A DNA stretch of 64,000 nucleotides from an uncultured Bacteroidales bacterium (GTDB taxonomy: Bacteria; Bacteroidota; Bacteroidia; Bacteroidales; Paludibacteraceae). A program made the position numbers and the translations under genes. The notes beneath the pieces are model-generated. The model ran no database searches. It was not told where the DNA came from and was given only the letters and a program-made list of their open reading frames with translations. Below are positions 15,586 through 22,552 of this stretch, in pieces. How positions within the stretch are numbered: position 1 is the first letter of the stretch; every line of letters starts with the position of its first letter. Location: assembly GCA_902771935.1 (NCBI GenBank), contig CACXYM010000001.1:55242-119241 (forward strand), read 5' to 3'.

Positions 15586-18294
15586 TTACTCCACCCTTCG
15601 TCCCATGACATCGAAGGTGCCATTCGGTGTGCGGATGAGCAGTTGGCCGTTGCGCAGCACCTTCCGGCACGCGCTACTCGGCTGACGGTTCTCCACCTGG
15701 TCAATCGCTTGCTTCACTTGGAACACGGCCTTCACATTCAAGTTCTTGCTCACATGAGTCAGGTCTTCCATCTGGTCGGTCTCCATATTCTTCCATCCTA
15801 CAAACTCATTGCCCTCTTTGTACAGCGACAGCCCATTGGCAGGCATCATGTCAGCCACCACTTCTTCGGACAACTTGGTCTTGCCCTCTTCGTCGTAATA
15901 CGCCACCGTCCATGTCTTGGAGTCATCGCCGTAGAGAGCAAAGATATCCAGATTAGCCGTAACGGTCGTATAGTCCTTGTCCCAGCCCACAAAGTGGAAG
16001 CCGGCTTCATCGGGTGCTTCGGGAGGAGTTGCGTTCTCACCTTTATTCACCAATTGGCTCGCGCCGATTTGCGTTGTACCGTCTTTCTTGAAGAAGCGCA
16101 CAATGAATTTCTCGCCTACAGGAATCTCTTCCCACTCTGCGGAAAAGCCCACATACACTTCATCCACTGCCGGTACTTTCAAATACGCATCATCCGCTAT
16201 ATTGCTGTTCCATGCTTTCCAGCCCTTGAAGAAATATCCTTCTCTAACCGGTTCCTCCGGCATATGCTGTACACTTTCGCCGCAGGTCACGGCTTCGGCG
16301 TAGAACACATTGGTATATTTGCCGAGTCCTTGGGACGTAAAGTCATAGGTCTGCGTCGGTGTAGCGCCATCAAAGACAACCGCATACTGCGCAGTGGAGG
16401 TATTGATTGTCTCTATCTCCCCCGGGCAGATGAAGAACGAGTTACCTGCCTTGTCAAGGCCCGACACAACATCATACTGCGGTTTAATAGTTCGTGTATA
16501 GTGGAAGCAGCCGCCGCCTTCGCCATTGATATTATACACGCGAATCGTGTCATTATTACGGGCAGGGATAGTGACCGTAAAGTTCTGGTCAAAGTCGCCC
16601 GTCTGGTTCTCCACCAGCAAGCTGTTGCCCGACTTGCTCGCAACTGTTATCGGATAATACACATCCAGCTCGCATGGGTCCGTATATAGTTTATTCCCCC
16701 CCAGAATGAGGTAGAACCGCACTGCAAAACGACGCTCCAGCGCCTTCACGCCATTGTACGTATCCCAGCACACATCCAATGACTGCGTATAACTCTTACT
16801 GCTGCTCGGTGTGTAGTCTCCTATTTTCTTGCCGGCGGACCATATCCATTTCTGTTCTGTTTTGTTCCAGCTCCCCGTCTCGTAATAGAGGCTTGCGCTC
16901 GCCGTGGCGGAAACGTTAATGCCGAATGTCAGCACATCGCCCACCATCGCACGTGTCTCGGAGTTTGCAAAGCGGTCGTACGGATAGCGCTCGTTTTTGT
17001 GCGCAGTCATCGTGGCCTTCAGCGAATACTCGTCGCTGCCTATCGCGTAGGTCGCCAGCACAGTCAGGTCATTATGCACATTCGTGAAATCCTTGTCCCA
17101 TCCTTTGAACGTATAGCCGCCTAAGGTCGGATTGGCAGGAGCCGTCGCATCGCCGCCACATGGTACTTTTTCAGTCTTGAGCAGCGTGTAGTCCGCATTC
17201 AGAAACTTAACCGTATATTCTCCAACCTTTTGATACGCCATCACGTAACAACCGGGCATCGTTATGTTCACCACCTTCGGGTCATTCGTCGCCTGCATTT
17301 TCACCGGCAGTTGGGAATCGAAACTCAGTTCCTTGCACTCGTCAAGTTTCGTTATCGTAACCTTTTCGCCCTTCTCGTGCCAGGTCATATCACTGCCCTG
17401 AACGAGAGGATACAACATACTTACTGGATGGTCGGCATTAACGGTTATACTCTTACCGGTCTCCAGATTCTCCACTATCAACCTAAACCATAGTTTGTTG
17501 ACATTCAGCACTTTGGCTTTGAACGACGCCTCCACGCTCACACCTTGACGAGCCTCATCAGCTTCCACTATCCAGTCGCGGCTCGTCTGCCAGTTGGTAT
17601 TATCGGACGAATACTGAACCATATAACGGCAGCGGTTCAGACACGTGAATGCCACCTGATAGTGTTGATTATCACGGTCATAGCGCATCGTCTCAGGAAC
17701 AGTTATCGACGCGTCACTCAACGACTCCAACTCAAAGTAGAAACCGTTCACCTGCCATAAGTTTTTACGAGACCCGTATATATCTTCATTCTTATTATTG
17801 TAATACGACACCGCCGCGCCATATACGCCACCCGTTTTGGCGAAAATCTTCGGCCTCAAGGCCAGATAGCCCTGCGCGAAGCCTTTCTTGCGACATACAT
17901 CCAGTGCTTTCGAGATATTATACGTATGCACACCACCTTTCACTTCGTTGCTCCAACTGCCTATATCAATCAGGTCCGTACCACCATTGATGAGTGGATT
18001 GGCAGCTCCGCCGTAAGCGTAAGAAGTTTCCTCCTGTCCAAATACTTGAAAAGGACATTCGCCCCGCATTTCGTACAAATACACGGCATACACTCTACGA
18101 AACGCTTCCTCCGGAAAATAAAGGTCATTAAATGTCAAATCGCCCGTTTCCGTATTCAACTGGAAATCCGTCAGGTACTGTGTTGCATCCACGTGGTCTG
18201 TGTATCCTTCGGGACAGGAAGCATATAACATGCTTCCTGCACCTAACATCAGAGCCATAATAAGTGCCATAGTACAACCAAAAATCTTCTCCAT
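15586..18294 (-). CDS. Large secreted protein with InlB/Listeria-Bacteroides (Flg_new) repeats
   Basis: 902 residues. Signal peptide MEKIFGCTMALIMALMLGAGSMLYA. Three to four InlB B-type repeats are visible: YTVKFLNADYTLLKTE...GYTFKGWDKDFTNV (about 365-410), PEEPVREGYFFKGWKAW (about 690-710), FIVRFFKKDGTTQIG...GFHFVGWDKDYTTV (about 745-795) and WTVAYYDEEGKTKLSEE...EFVGWKNM. The N-terminal 350 residues are unassigned. The C-terminus (AIDQVENRQ...ACRKVLRNGQLLI...TFDVMGRRVE) is the same short tail seen in two other secreted proteins of the window. Likely surface-attached or exported; ligand unknown. A perfect promoter lies 38-69 bp upstream of the ATG. Confidence 0.88.
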   Translation of the reverse strand: MEKIFGCTMALIMALMLGAGSMLYASCPEGYTDHVDATQYLTDFQLNTETGDLTFNDLYFPEEAFRRVYAVYLYEMRGECPFQVFGQEETSYAYGGAANPLINGGTDLIDIGSWSNEVKGGVHTYNISKALDVCRKKGFAQGYLALRPKIFAKTGGVYGAAVSYYNNKNEDIYGSRKNLWQVNGFYFELESLSDASITVPETMRYDRDNQHYQVAFTCLNRCRYMVQYSSDNTNWQTSRDWIVEADEARQGVSVEASFKAKVLNVNKLWFRLIVENLETGKSITVNADHPVSMLYPLVQGSDMTWHEKGEKVTITKLDECKELSFDSQLPVKMQATNDPKVVNITMPGCYVMAYQKVGEYTVKFLNADYTLLKTEKVPCGGDATAPANPTLGGYTFKGWDKDFTNVHNDLTVLATYAIGSDEYSLKATMTAHKNERYPYDRFANSETRAMVGDVLTFGINVSATASASLYYETGSWNKTEQKWIWSAGKKIGDYTPSSSKSYTQSLDVCWDTYNGVKALERRFAVRFYLILGGNKLYTDPCELDVYYPITVASKSGNSLLVENQTGDFDQNFTVTIPARNNDTIRVYNINGEGGGCFHYTRTIKPQYDVVSGLDKAGNSFFICPGEIETINTSTAQYAVVFDGATPTQTYDFTSQGLGKYTNVFYAEAVTCGESVQHMPEEPVREGYFFKGWKAWNSNIADDAYLKVPAVDEVYVGFSAEWEEIPVGEKFIVRFFKKDGTTQIGASQLVNKGENATPPEAPDEAGFHFVGWDKDYTTVTANLDIFALYGDDSKTWTVAYYDEEGKTKLSEEVVADMMPANGLSLYKEGNEFVGWKNMETDQMEDLTHVSKNLNVKAVFQVKQAIDQVENRQPSSACRKVLRNGQLLIRTPNGTFDVMGRRVE

Positions 18295-18331
18295 AATTAT
18301 ATCGTTTTTACGTCATTCACATTTCAGCGCG

Positions 18332-18363
18332 CAAAATTACTACAAAAAACTGACATATACAAA
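18332..18363 (-). promoter_or_regulatory. Bacteroidota-type promoter for the InlB-repeat protein operon
   Basis: Minus strand: TTTG (18363-18360), 20-bp spacer, TAATTTTG (18339-18332). It probably drives the two secreted proteins and may read on into the carboxyltransferase-serC-serA run. Confidence 0.85.
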
Positions 18364-18553
18364 TAATTTGACGAAAAAATAAAATATGGTATATTTTTTA
18401 GGCTAATTTAGACTTCTTTTTGGCTGTTTTTAGGCTAATTCTAAACCACTTAGCCCAAAGGTTCGAATATTCCCCAACCACACTTTCATTTAACTCCCAA
18501 CCACACTTTCACTTAACTCCCACCCACGTACCCATCACACTCCGATGACATAA

Positions 18554-18608
18554 GGTGATTATAAGGTGATTAAAGGGTGATTATAGGGTGATTAAAAGGT
18601 GATTAAGC
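18554..18608. repeat. 11-bp tandem array B, five units of GGTGATTAWAR
   Basis: Units read GGTGATTATAA, GGTGATTAAAG, GGTGATTATAG, GGTGATTAAAA and GGTGATTAAGC, followed by CG. The array ends 50 bp before the -33 box of the umuD promoter and 190 bp from the -33 box of the minus-strand promoter. It is a near-copy of array A at 3006-3060. Confidence 0.95.
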
Positions 18609-18658
18609 CGTTCCTACCGATATCTTGACGGATTTTTTGCGCTAAAAAATGCAATTTA

Positions 18659-18690
18659 TTTGCATAGATGCCAAAAAAGCAGTACTTTTG
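18659..18690 (+). promoter_or_regulatory. umuDC promoter
   Basis: TTTG (18659-18662), 20-bp spacer, TACTTTTG (18683-18690). Because transcription should start near 18697, starts inside or upstream of this element are excluded for umuD, which supports the ATG at 18735 (or 18705). Confidence 0.85.
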
Positions 18691-18734
18691 TCGTCCAAAT
18701 TGGTATGACCAGGGACGGATTAGTAAATAGGACA

Positions 18735-19160
18735 ATGGACGGATTACACAACATAACCTCAGCGGAGCAAGAGTCTCCGGAGTTAGTGCTCGCAGAGCAT
18801 GTGCATGCAGGTTTTCCTTCGCCTGCAGCCGATTACACGGAGCGCATAGACATAACTCGTGAACTTATTAAGCATCCCGAGACTACTTTCTACGCACGAA
18901 TTGAAGGGGATAGTATGCGCGACGCAGGGATATTCAGCGGCGACTTAGTGGTCATAGACCGCAGTATAGAAGCAGCCGACGGCAACTATGTGGCTGCCTA
19001 TATAGACGGCGAGTTTACCGTCAAGGAGTTTCGTTCCGATCCCGCCAACAACTGCGCCTGGCTCATCCCGCACAATAAAGCCTTCAAACCCATCAAAGTG
19101 CATGAGGACAACGCCTTCATCATCTGGGGAGTGATAACGCATACTATTCATAGGCTGTAG
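18735..19160 (+). CDS. umuD: UmuD-type error-prone repair protein (LexA/S24 family auto-peptidase)
   Basis: 141 residues from the ATG at 18735. With this start the catalytic residues fall at Ser60 (in EGDSMRD) and Lys97 (in FTVKEF), the same numbers as in E. coli UmuD; the ATG at 18705 would shift them by ten. The cleavage site is Ala25-Gly26 in VHAGFPSPAADY, where E. coli has Cys-Gly. RecA-stimulated self-cleavage gives UmuD', the partner of UmuC in the translesion polymerase Pol V. umuC follows after 37 bp made almost entirely of a heptamer repeat that also supplies the umuD stop codon. Regulation: a strong promoter and the 11-bp array upstream; no LexA box was recognised. Confidence 0.93.
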   Translation: MDGLHNITSAEQESPELVLAEHVHAGFPSPAADYTERIDITRELIKHPETTFYARIEGDSMRDAGIFSGDLVVIDRSIEAADGNYVAAYIDGEFTVKEFRSDPANNCAWLIPHNKAFKPIKVHEDNAFIIWGVITHTIHRL

Positions 19161-19198
19161 TCGAAGGTCGAAAGCAATTAGTCGAAAGTCGAAAGCTA
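19157..19198 (+). repeat. Heptamer array at the umuD/umuC junction
   Basis: Six 7-bp steps: GTAGTCG, AAGGTCG, AAAGCAA, TTAGTCG, AAAGTCG, AAAGCTA. It includes the umuD stop codon (TAG 19158-19160) and runs up to the first base of the umuC start codon. The same units occur in frame inside gltX at 36371-36426. Confidence 0.85.
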
Positions 19199-20460
19199 TG
19201 TTGGCGCTGGTGGATTGCAATAATTTCTTCGTGTCGTGCGAGCGAGTGTTTCGCCCGGACTTACGCGATAAGCCGGTAGTCGTGCTATCCGGCAACGACG
19301 GTTGCGTCGTGGCGCGCTCCAACGAAGTGAAAGCCTTAGGTATCAAAATGGGTGTGCCATTCTACCAGATTAAGCGCGAAGTGGAGCAATACGGCATTGT
19401 GCATTTCTCGTCTAACTTTGCGTTATATGGCGACTTGAGCTCACGGATTATGCGCATTCTGAGCCGTTATACCGATGACCTCCAACAATACTCTATCGAC
19501 GAAGCCTTTCTAGACTTATCGTATATCAACGATGTCGCGGAAGCCAAGTCTCTTTGCCAACGCATCCGCAGCGAGATACTACGCGGCATCGGCGTGCCTG
19601 TTTCCATCGGCATTGCCTCGTCGAAAACTTTATGCAAAGTGGCATCGCACTATGCCAAGCGTTATCCGGGCTACCACGGCGTGTGCGCGATAGCTAACGA
19701 GGAACAACGCACCAAGGCACTCCGTCTTTACCCAATCGACGAGGTATGGGGAATAGGTCGTCAGTCCACCGCTAAACTGCGTCAAGCGGGCATAGAGACG
19801 GCATTGGACTTTGTCAATCACTCCGAAGTCTTTGCGCAGAACCTACTGCACAAGCCCGGCTGGATGACGTGGCGTGAACTGAACGGAGAGGACTGTATCG
19901 ACGTGCACGAACTGCCGGAGAAACAGACGATTACCTGCTCCCGCACATTCGCACACGGCGTAACCGACCGCAACCTATTAGAACAAGCAATGTGCCACTT
20001 CTGCGCCAATGTAGCGGAGAAACTGCGGCGACAACACTCCGTATGCCGACAAATGATTGTCTTTGCACATACCTCACGCTTCCAAGAACAACAATATATC
20101 ATCCAATCTACCGTGACTTTCGGCACAATGACCGCTAACACTCAGGAACTGACGAATTCGTTGTTGCAGGTTGTGCGCGCACAGTGGCGACCAAACACAC
20201 CCTATAAGCGCGCGGGTGTGATCGTGATGGGTATCGCTCCGGAAGAGGGCGTGCAGCAGTCCTTATTTGACACACGCAATCGCACGCGTGACAAGCAGCT
20301 GCAACAAGCGATCGACGGAATAAACAAACGAACCGGCAAACGGACAGTCGGCTTTGCGCCATCGATTGAACAAGCTAATGCCGCTGCGCTTTACGATATC
20401 GGCGCCAAGAGTCCCGCATACACCACCCGACTTGAAGAAGTGATGAGGTTAAAGGTGTAG
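19198..20460 (+). CDS. umuC: UmuC-type Y-family DNA polymerase (Pol V catalytic subunit)
   Basis: 420 residues. The N-terminus MLALVDCNNFFVSCERVF carries the first catalytic Asp; DGCVVARSNEVKALGIKMG is the fingers/nucleotide-binding region and YSIDEAFLDL (about residues 99-108) the catalytic Asp-Glu pair of Y-family polymerases. VSIGIASSKTLCKVASHYAK and the helix-hairpin-helix IDEVWGIGRQSTAKL follow, then the little-finger domain. The C-terminus lacks an obvious clamp-binding motif, though LFDTR (about residue 360) in QQSLFD resembles one (QxxLF). With UmuD' it copies damaged DNA. The start is fixed by the ATG directly abutting the heptamer array. Confidence 0.95.
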   Translation: MLALVDCNNFFVSCERVFRPDLRDKPVVVLSGNDGCVVARSNEVKALGIKMGVPFYQIKREVEQYGIVHFSSNFALYGDLSSRIMRILSRYTDDLQQYSIDEAFLDLSYINDVAEAKSLCQRIRSEILRGIGVPVSIGIASSKTLCKVASHYAKRYPGYHGVCAIANEEQRTKALRLYPIDEVWGIGRQSTAKLRQAGIETALDFVNHSEVFAQNLLHKPGWMTWRELNGEDCIDVHELPEKQTITCSRTFAHGVTDRNLLEQAMCHFCANVAEKLRRQHSVCRQMIVFAHTSRFQEQQYIIQSTVTFGTMTANTQELTNSLLQVVRAQWRPNTPYKRAGVIVMGIAPEEGVQQSLFDTRNRTRDKQLQQAIDGINKRTGKRTVGFAPSIEQANAAALYDIGAKSPAYTTRLEEVMRLKV

Positions 20461-20612
20461 GGGGAAAGAAAGATTACTCCGATCTGAAGACGGAGCACGG
20501 AACGAAGAATGAACCGCATGGAATGCGGAGAAATAGACATAGAGCGGATGATATCCGCTGGGAATGGACGGAGCGATGATGTCCAAATCCAATTTGGATG
20601 GAATGGACGGAG

Positions 20613-20756
20613 AAAAAAAAAAGTACATGCTTCACTTTGCGTTGAAAAAAGATACATGCTACTGTGGAATGCCAGTAAATAGAGGTGTTTGAGAGCAGCA
20701 TGTATTTATTTTTCAAAAAGTTTGGTAAAGCCAGCAATAAAAAAGATACATGCTAC
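20613..20756. repeat. Dispersed copies of AAAAAAGATACATGCTAC
   Basis: Two identical 18-bp copies (20645-20662 and 20739-20756, 94 bp apart), one variant copy (AAAAAAGTACATGCTTC ending at 20633) and one inverted partial copy (GCAGCATGTATTTATTTTTC, 20696-20715). They could be remnants of element ends; no transposase is nearby. Confidence 0.75.
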
Positions 20757-20870
20757 CACGTAAGTACGTATACAATAGGAAGATACGTTGTGACTTTTAT
20801 AAAAATTTTTATAAGGTAAGAAGTATGTAGTGGAGGAGGAATAGGTGGAAAAAAAGGGAGAGGTGAAAAT

Positions 20871-20903
20871 GAAAACCTCCGATTAGAGTTAACTAACCGG
20901 AGG
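20871..20903 (-). terminator. Intrinsic terminator, minus strand
   Basis: On the minus strand CCTCCG (20903-20898), a 16-nt loop and CGGAGG (20881-20876) are followed by TTTTC. It lies about 400 bp downstream of the promoter at 21295-21326. Confidence 0.65.
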
Positions 20904-21288
20904 GAAAGAGACCGCTACGTGGAGGAGCTGCGATTTTGCAGGGGGCATTGTCGTCCCCACATACAAAATCATACTTGCACCAATTATGCTGCCGACATCT
21001 CTTTTCTGCTCTCATCTTCGAATTATTCTCGTTGACTTGAGAGCTTTTCTCAAAACTGCGGTACAATTCCGCAGACAATAGGCGGCGTACCAACGCAAAC
21101 GACCCAAACGGTTCTAACAATTCATATTCAATATTTCAAAAACGATTCCTTGCAACCGCTGCATAGAGCAAGGTTGCGACCCTACGCGCTAATAATGCCA
21201 CCGTCGTTGCAAGATGGCAGAAACCGCAACGTGAAAACGTGGTGGCGACCCACATCCCCAACAATGCCGCCGACGTTTCTGCTGAATC
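20904..21288 (-). other. Predicted ~400-nt transcript of unknown nature (ncRNA or small protein)
   Basis: Defined by a perfect promoter (21295-21326) and an intrinsic terminator (20871-20903). Within it the frame 21120-20893 (TTG start, no ATG) would give about 75 residues rich in Cys and Arg (KMRAEKRCRQHNWCKYDFVC) whose stop codon lies inside the terminator stem; this is unusual for a gene. No tmRNA tag, RNase P core or SRP motif was found on reading either strand. Whether the product is RNA or peptide cannot be decided. Confidence 0.4.
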
Positions 21289-21294
21289 GCGGTG

Positions 21295-21326
21295 CAAAGG
21301 TACTGCTTTTTGCAGACACTACCAAA
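21295..21326 (-). promoter_or_regulatory. Promoter without an assigned gene
   Basis: Minus strand: TTTG (21326-21323), 20-bp spacer, TACCTTTG (21302-21295). The upstream flank GTTACAAACTTTTGG is shared with the promoter at 23696-23727. Confidence 0.75.
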
Positions 21327-21529
21327 AGTTTGTAACGTTACAAACTCTCTTCCTAAAAAAATCCTCTTGGCCGCCCCTCTCACTCCCATTGTGGGCATCG
21401 AACCAAGAGGCAAGCAATGCTTTTGATAATAGTACGGACACTATCAAACCCTTTGGGGATGTGGAATGACACACCTACTCCACAAAACATTGCTTTCTCC
21501 AACAGCGAAGGACTCTCGCTAAGGTGGTG

Positions 21530-21693
21530 TTATTTCGTATTATTCTGTTGTTGCGCTTCAACTTCTTTGATAGCGGCAGTCATTAACTCTAATTCTCTAT
21601 TATACCATGTGCATTCTGGGTCTCGATTAACTATTTCGGACAGTTTAGTTGATGCAAATGTTCCAAAAGTTTCTTTTCAATAATTTGATTCAT
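21530..21693 (-). pseudogene. Small unknown gene with a frameshift
   Basis: The ATG at 21693 opens MNQIIEKK; a -1 shift within GAAAAGAAAC then gives an open frame ETFGTFASTKLSEIVNRDP, CTWYNRELELMTAAIKEVEA, ending QQQNNTK at 21530. Neither frame alone is a sensible gene: the first stops after 18 codons and the second has a TGA just upstream and no start. A sequencing error or a programmed shift is possible; the family is not recognised. Confidence 0.4.
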
Positions 21694-21708
21694 ATTCGCC
21701 ACAAAATA

Positions 21709-22026
21709 TTAATGTAAATATCTATCATTAGCATTTCCTGCTGGTTCGGATGCTTCTTGCTCTAAATCGTAATCTTTTTCACACTCTTTGCATAATTTAT
21801 AGCCGTTCTCACAGGCTTCGTGCAGTTTAATGGTAAATACCTTATGACCGTGCATTTTGCTGCAATTCGGATATATATGATATAGATGTTGAGAGCCATC
21901 ATCACATATATATACTTTCTTTGTTCGATAGTCAATATAGTCAAACAATCGTTCGGCGGCAACCAAAACCACTATAACACCAATTATAATGCCCGCCCAT
22001 TTTCCAATAGATTTGAGAGTTTCCAT
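21709..22026 (-). CDS. Small membrane-anchored protein with Cys/His cluster
   Basis: 105 residues. One N-terminal membrane helix (WAGIIIGVIVVLVAAERLF, residues 9-27) is followed by an exposed domain YHIYPNCSKMHGHKVF...HEACENGYKLCKECEKDYD. The arrangement Tyr-His-x4-Cys...Ala-x-Glu-x-Gly-Tyr-x-x-Cys-x2-Cys resembles a small metal-binding-like motif that occurs in many short Bacteroidota proteins. The tail is acidic and hydrophilic. The topology suggests the Cys domain is outside the cytoplasm, but this is inferred from charge only. It lies 43 bp from the nucleotidase gene on the same strand. No function is known to me. Confidence 0.7.
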   Translation of the reverse strand: METLKSIGKWAGIIIGVIVVLVAAERLFDYIDYRTKKVYICDDGSQHLYHIYPNCSKMHGHKVFTIKLHEACENGYKLCKECEKDYDLEQEASEPAGNANDRYLH

Positions 22027-22069
22027 AGTGTTGTTATCCTTTATTATTTATCAGGAATTCTCGCAACCC

Positions 22070-22552
22070 TTATGCGGATGGAGAAAGCAAATATTTCAGT
22101 ACTGTTTTCCAATTAGGAAATTGTTCACTACCAAAAGCAATCACTTCTCCTTCAAACTCATCTGCACCGCATTTGTTTGGGCGATCGTCAATGAGATAAT
22201 CACCGCGATTAAGGTTCTTGTGATGTGAGAGGATGAGACGCTTGTGAGCAACATCACCCAAGTACTTCTTAACCCAAGCAAACTTATCGCTTGCTGCCGT
22301 CGGATTGCTCCAAGGCGATGTGCTAAGGATGTAACAATCATATTTCTCGCACAAAGCTCTATATGCCTCAACTGCTCCGGGAAGCGGCTTCATATGCGCA
22401 AAGATTCCCGGCACTTCATCTATCCGACCATCATACTCAGACGTGATAACATCCTGCATAGCATCAATTCCACTTTGGAAATCTACAAGGACATTATCCA
22501 TGTCAACATAAACTATCTTTTTTCTTACATCATCCATAATTACCACGAACAT
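22070..22552 (-). CDS. 5'(3')-deoxyribonucleotidase, HAD superfamily NT5C type
   Basis: 160 residues (153 or so if the ATG at 22537 is used). The HAD nucleophile motif is VYVDMDNVLVDF, with both Asp residues; PLPGAVEAYRAL and CYILSTSPWSNPTAASDKFAWV form the second motif and cap/substrate region typical of NT5C; YLIDDRPNKCGADEF carries the conserved metal-binding Asp pair. It would dephosphorylate deoxynucleoside monophosphates. Its start overlaps the stop of the upstream gene by 8 or 23 nt, so the two are translationally coupled. Homologues are frequent in phages and mobile DNA, which fits the accessory setting. Confidence 0.88.
   Translation of the reverse strand: MFVVIMDDVRKKIVYVDMDNVLVDFQSGIDAMQDVITSEYDGRIDEVPGIFAHMKPLPGAVEAYRALCEKYDCYILSTSPWSNPTAASDKFAWVKKYLGDVAHKRLILSHHKNLNRGDYLIDDRPNKCGADEFEGEVIAFGSEQFPNWKTVLKYLLSPSA

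Larger units (their letters stand above)
18295..18658. other. Repeat-rich intergenic region between the InlB-repeat gene and umuD
   Basis: No gene seen. Besides the minus-strand promoter it holds a 33-bp-spaced repeat of TTTTTAGGCTAATT (about 18395 and 18428), a 23-bp direct repeat beginning CCCAACCACACTTTCA (18473 and 18496), and the 11-bp array at 18554-18608. Confidence 0.8.
20461..21529. other. Non-coding, repeat-rich stretch at the start of the accessory region
   Basis: No convincing protein gene in more than 1 kb. 20490-20612 holds nested short palindromes (CCGCATGGAATGCGG, GCGGATGATATCCGC, CCAAATCCAATTTGG) separated by GGAATGGACGGAG. 20613-20756 holds copies of AAAAAAGATACATGCTAC. 20798-20815 is a perfect AT palindrome. 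20871-21326 is bracketed by a terminator and a promoter on the minus strand. About 21170-21290 is an imperfect direct repeat. 21330-21529 shows nothing recognisable apart from TTTGTAACGTTACAAA at 21329-21344. Confidence 0.7.

Noticed and set aside
18660-18704. Upstream start for umuD
   Set aside because: The codons lie inside the -33/-7 promoter; the ATG at 18735 also places Ser60 and Lys97 at the positions known for UmuD.
20904-21288. tmRNA or RNase P RNA
   Set aside because: No tag-peptide frame ending in ALAA, no tRNA-like ends, and no conserved RNase P core were found on either strand.
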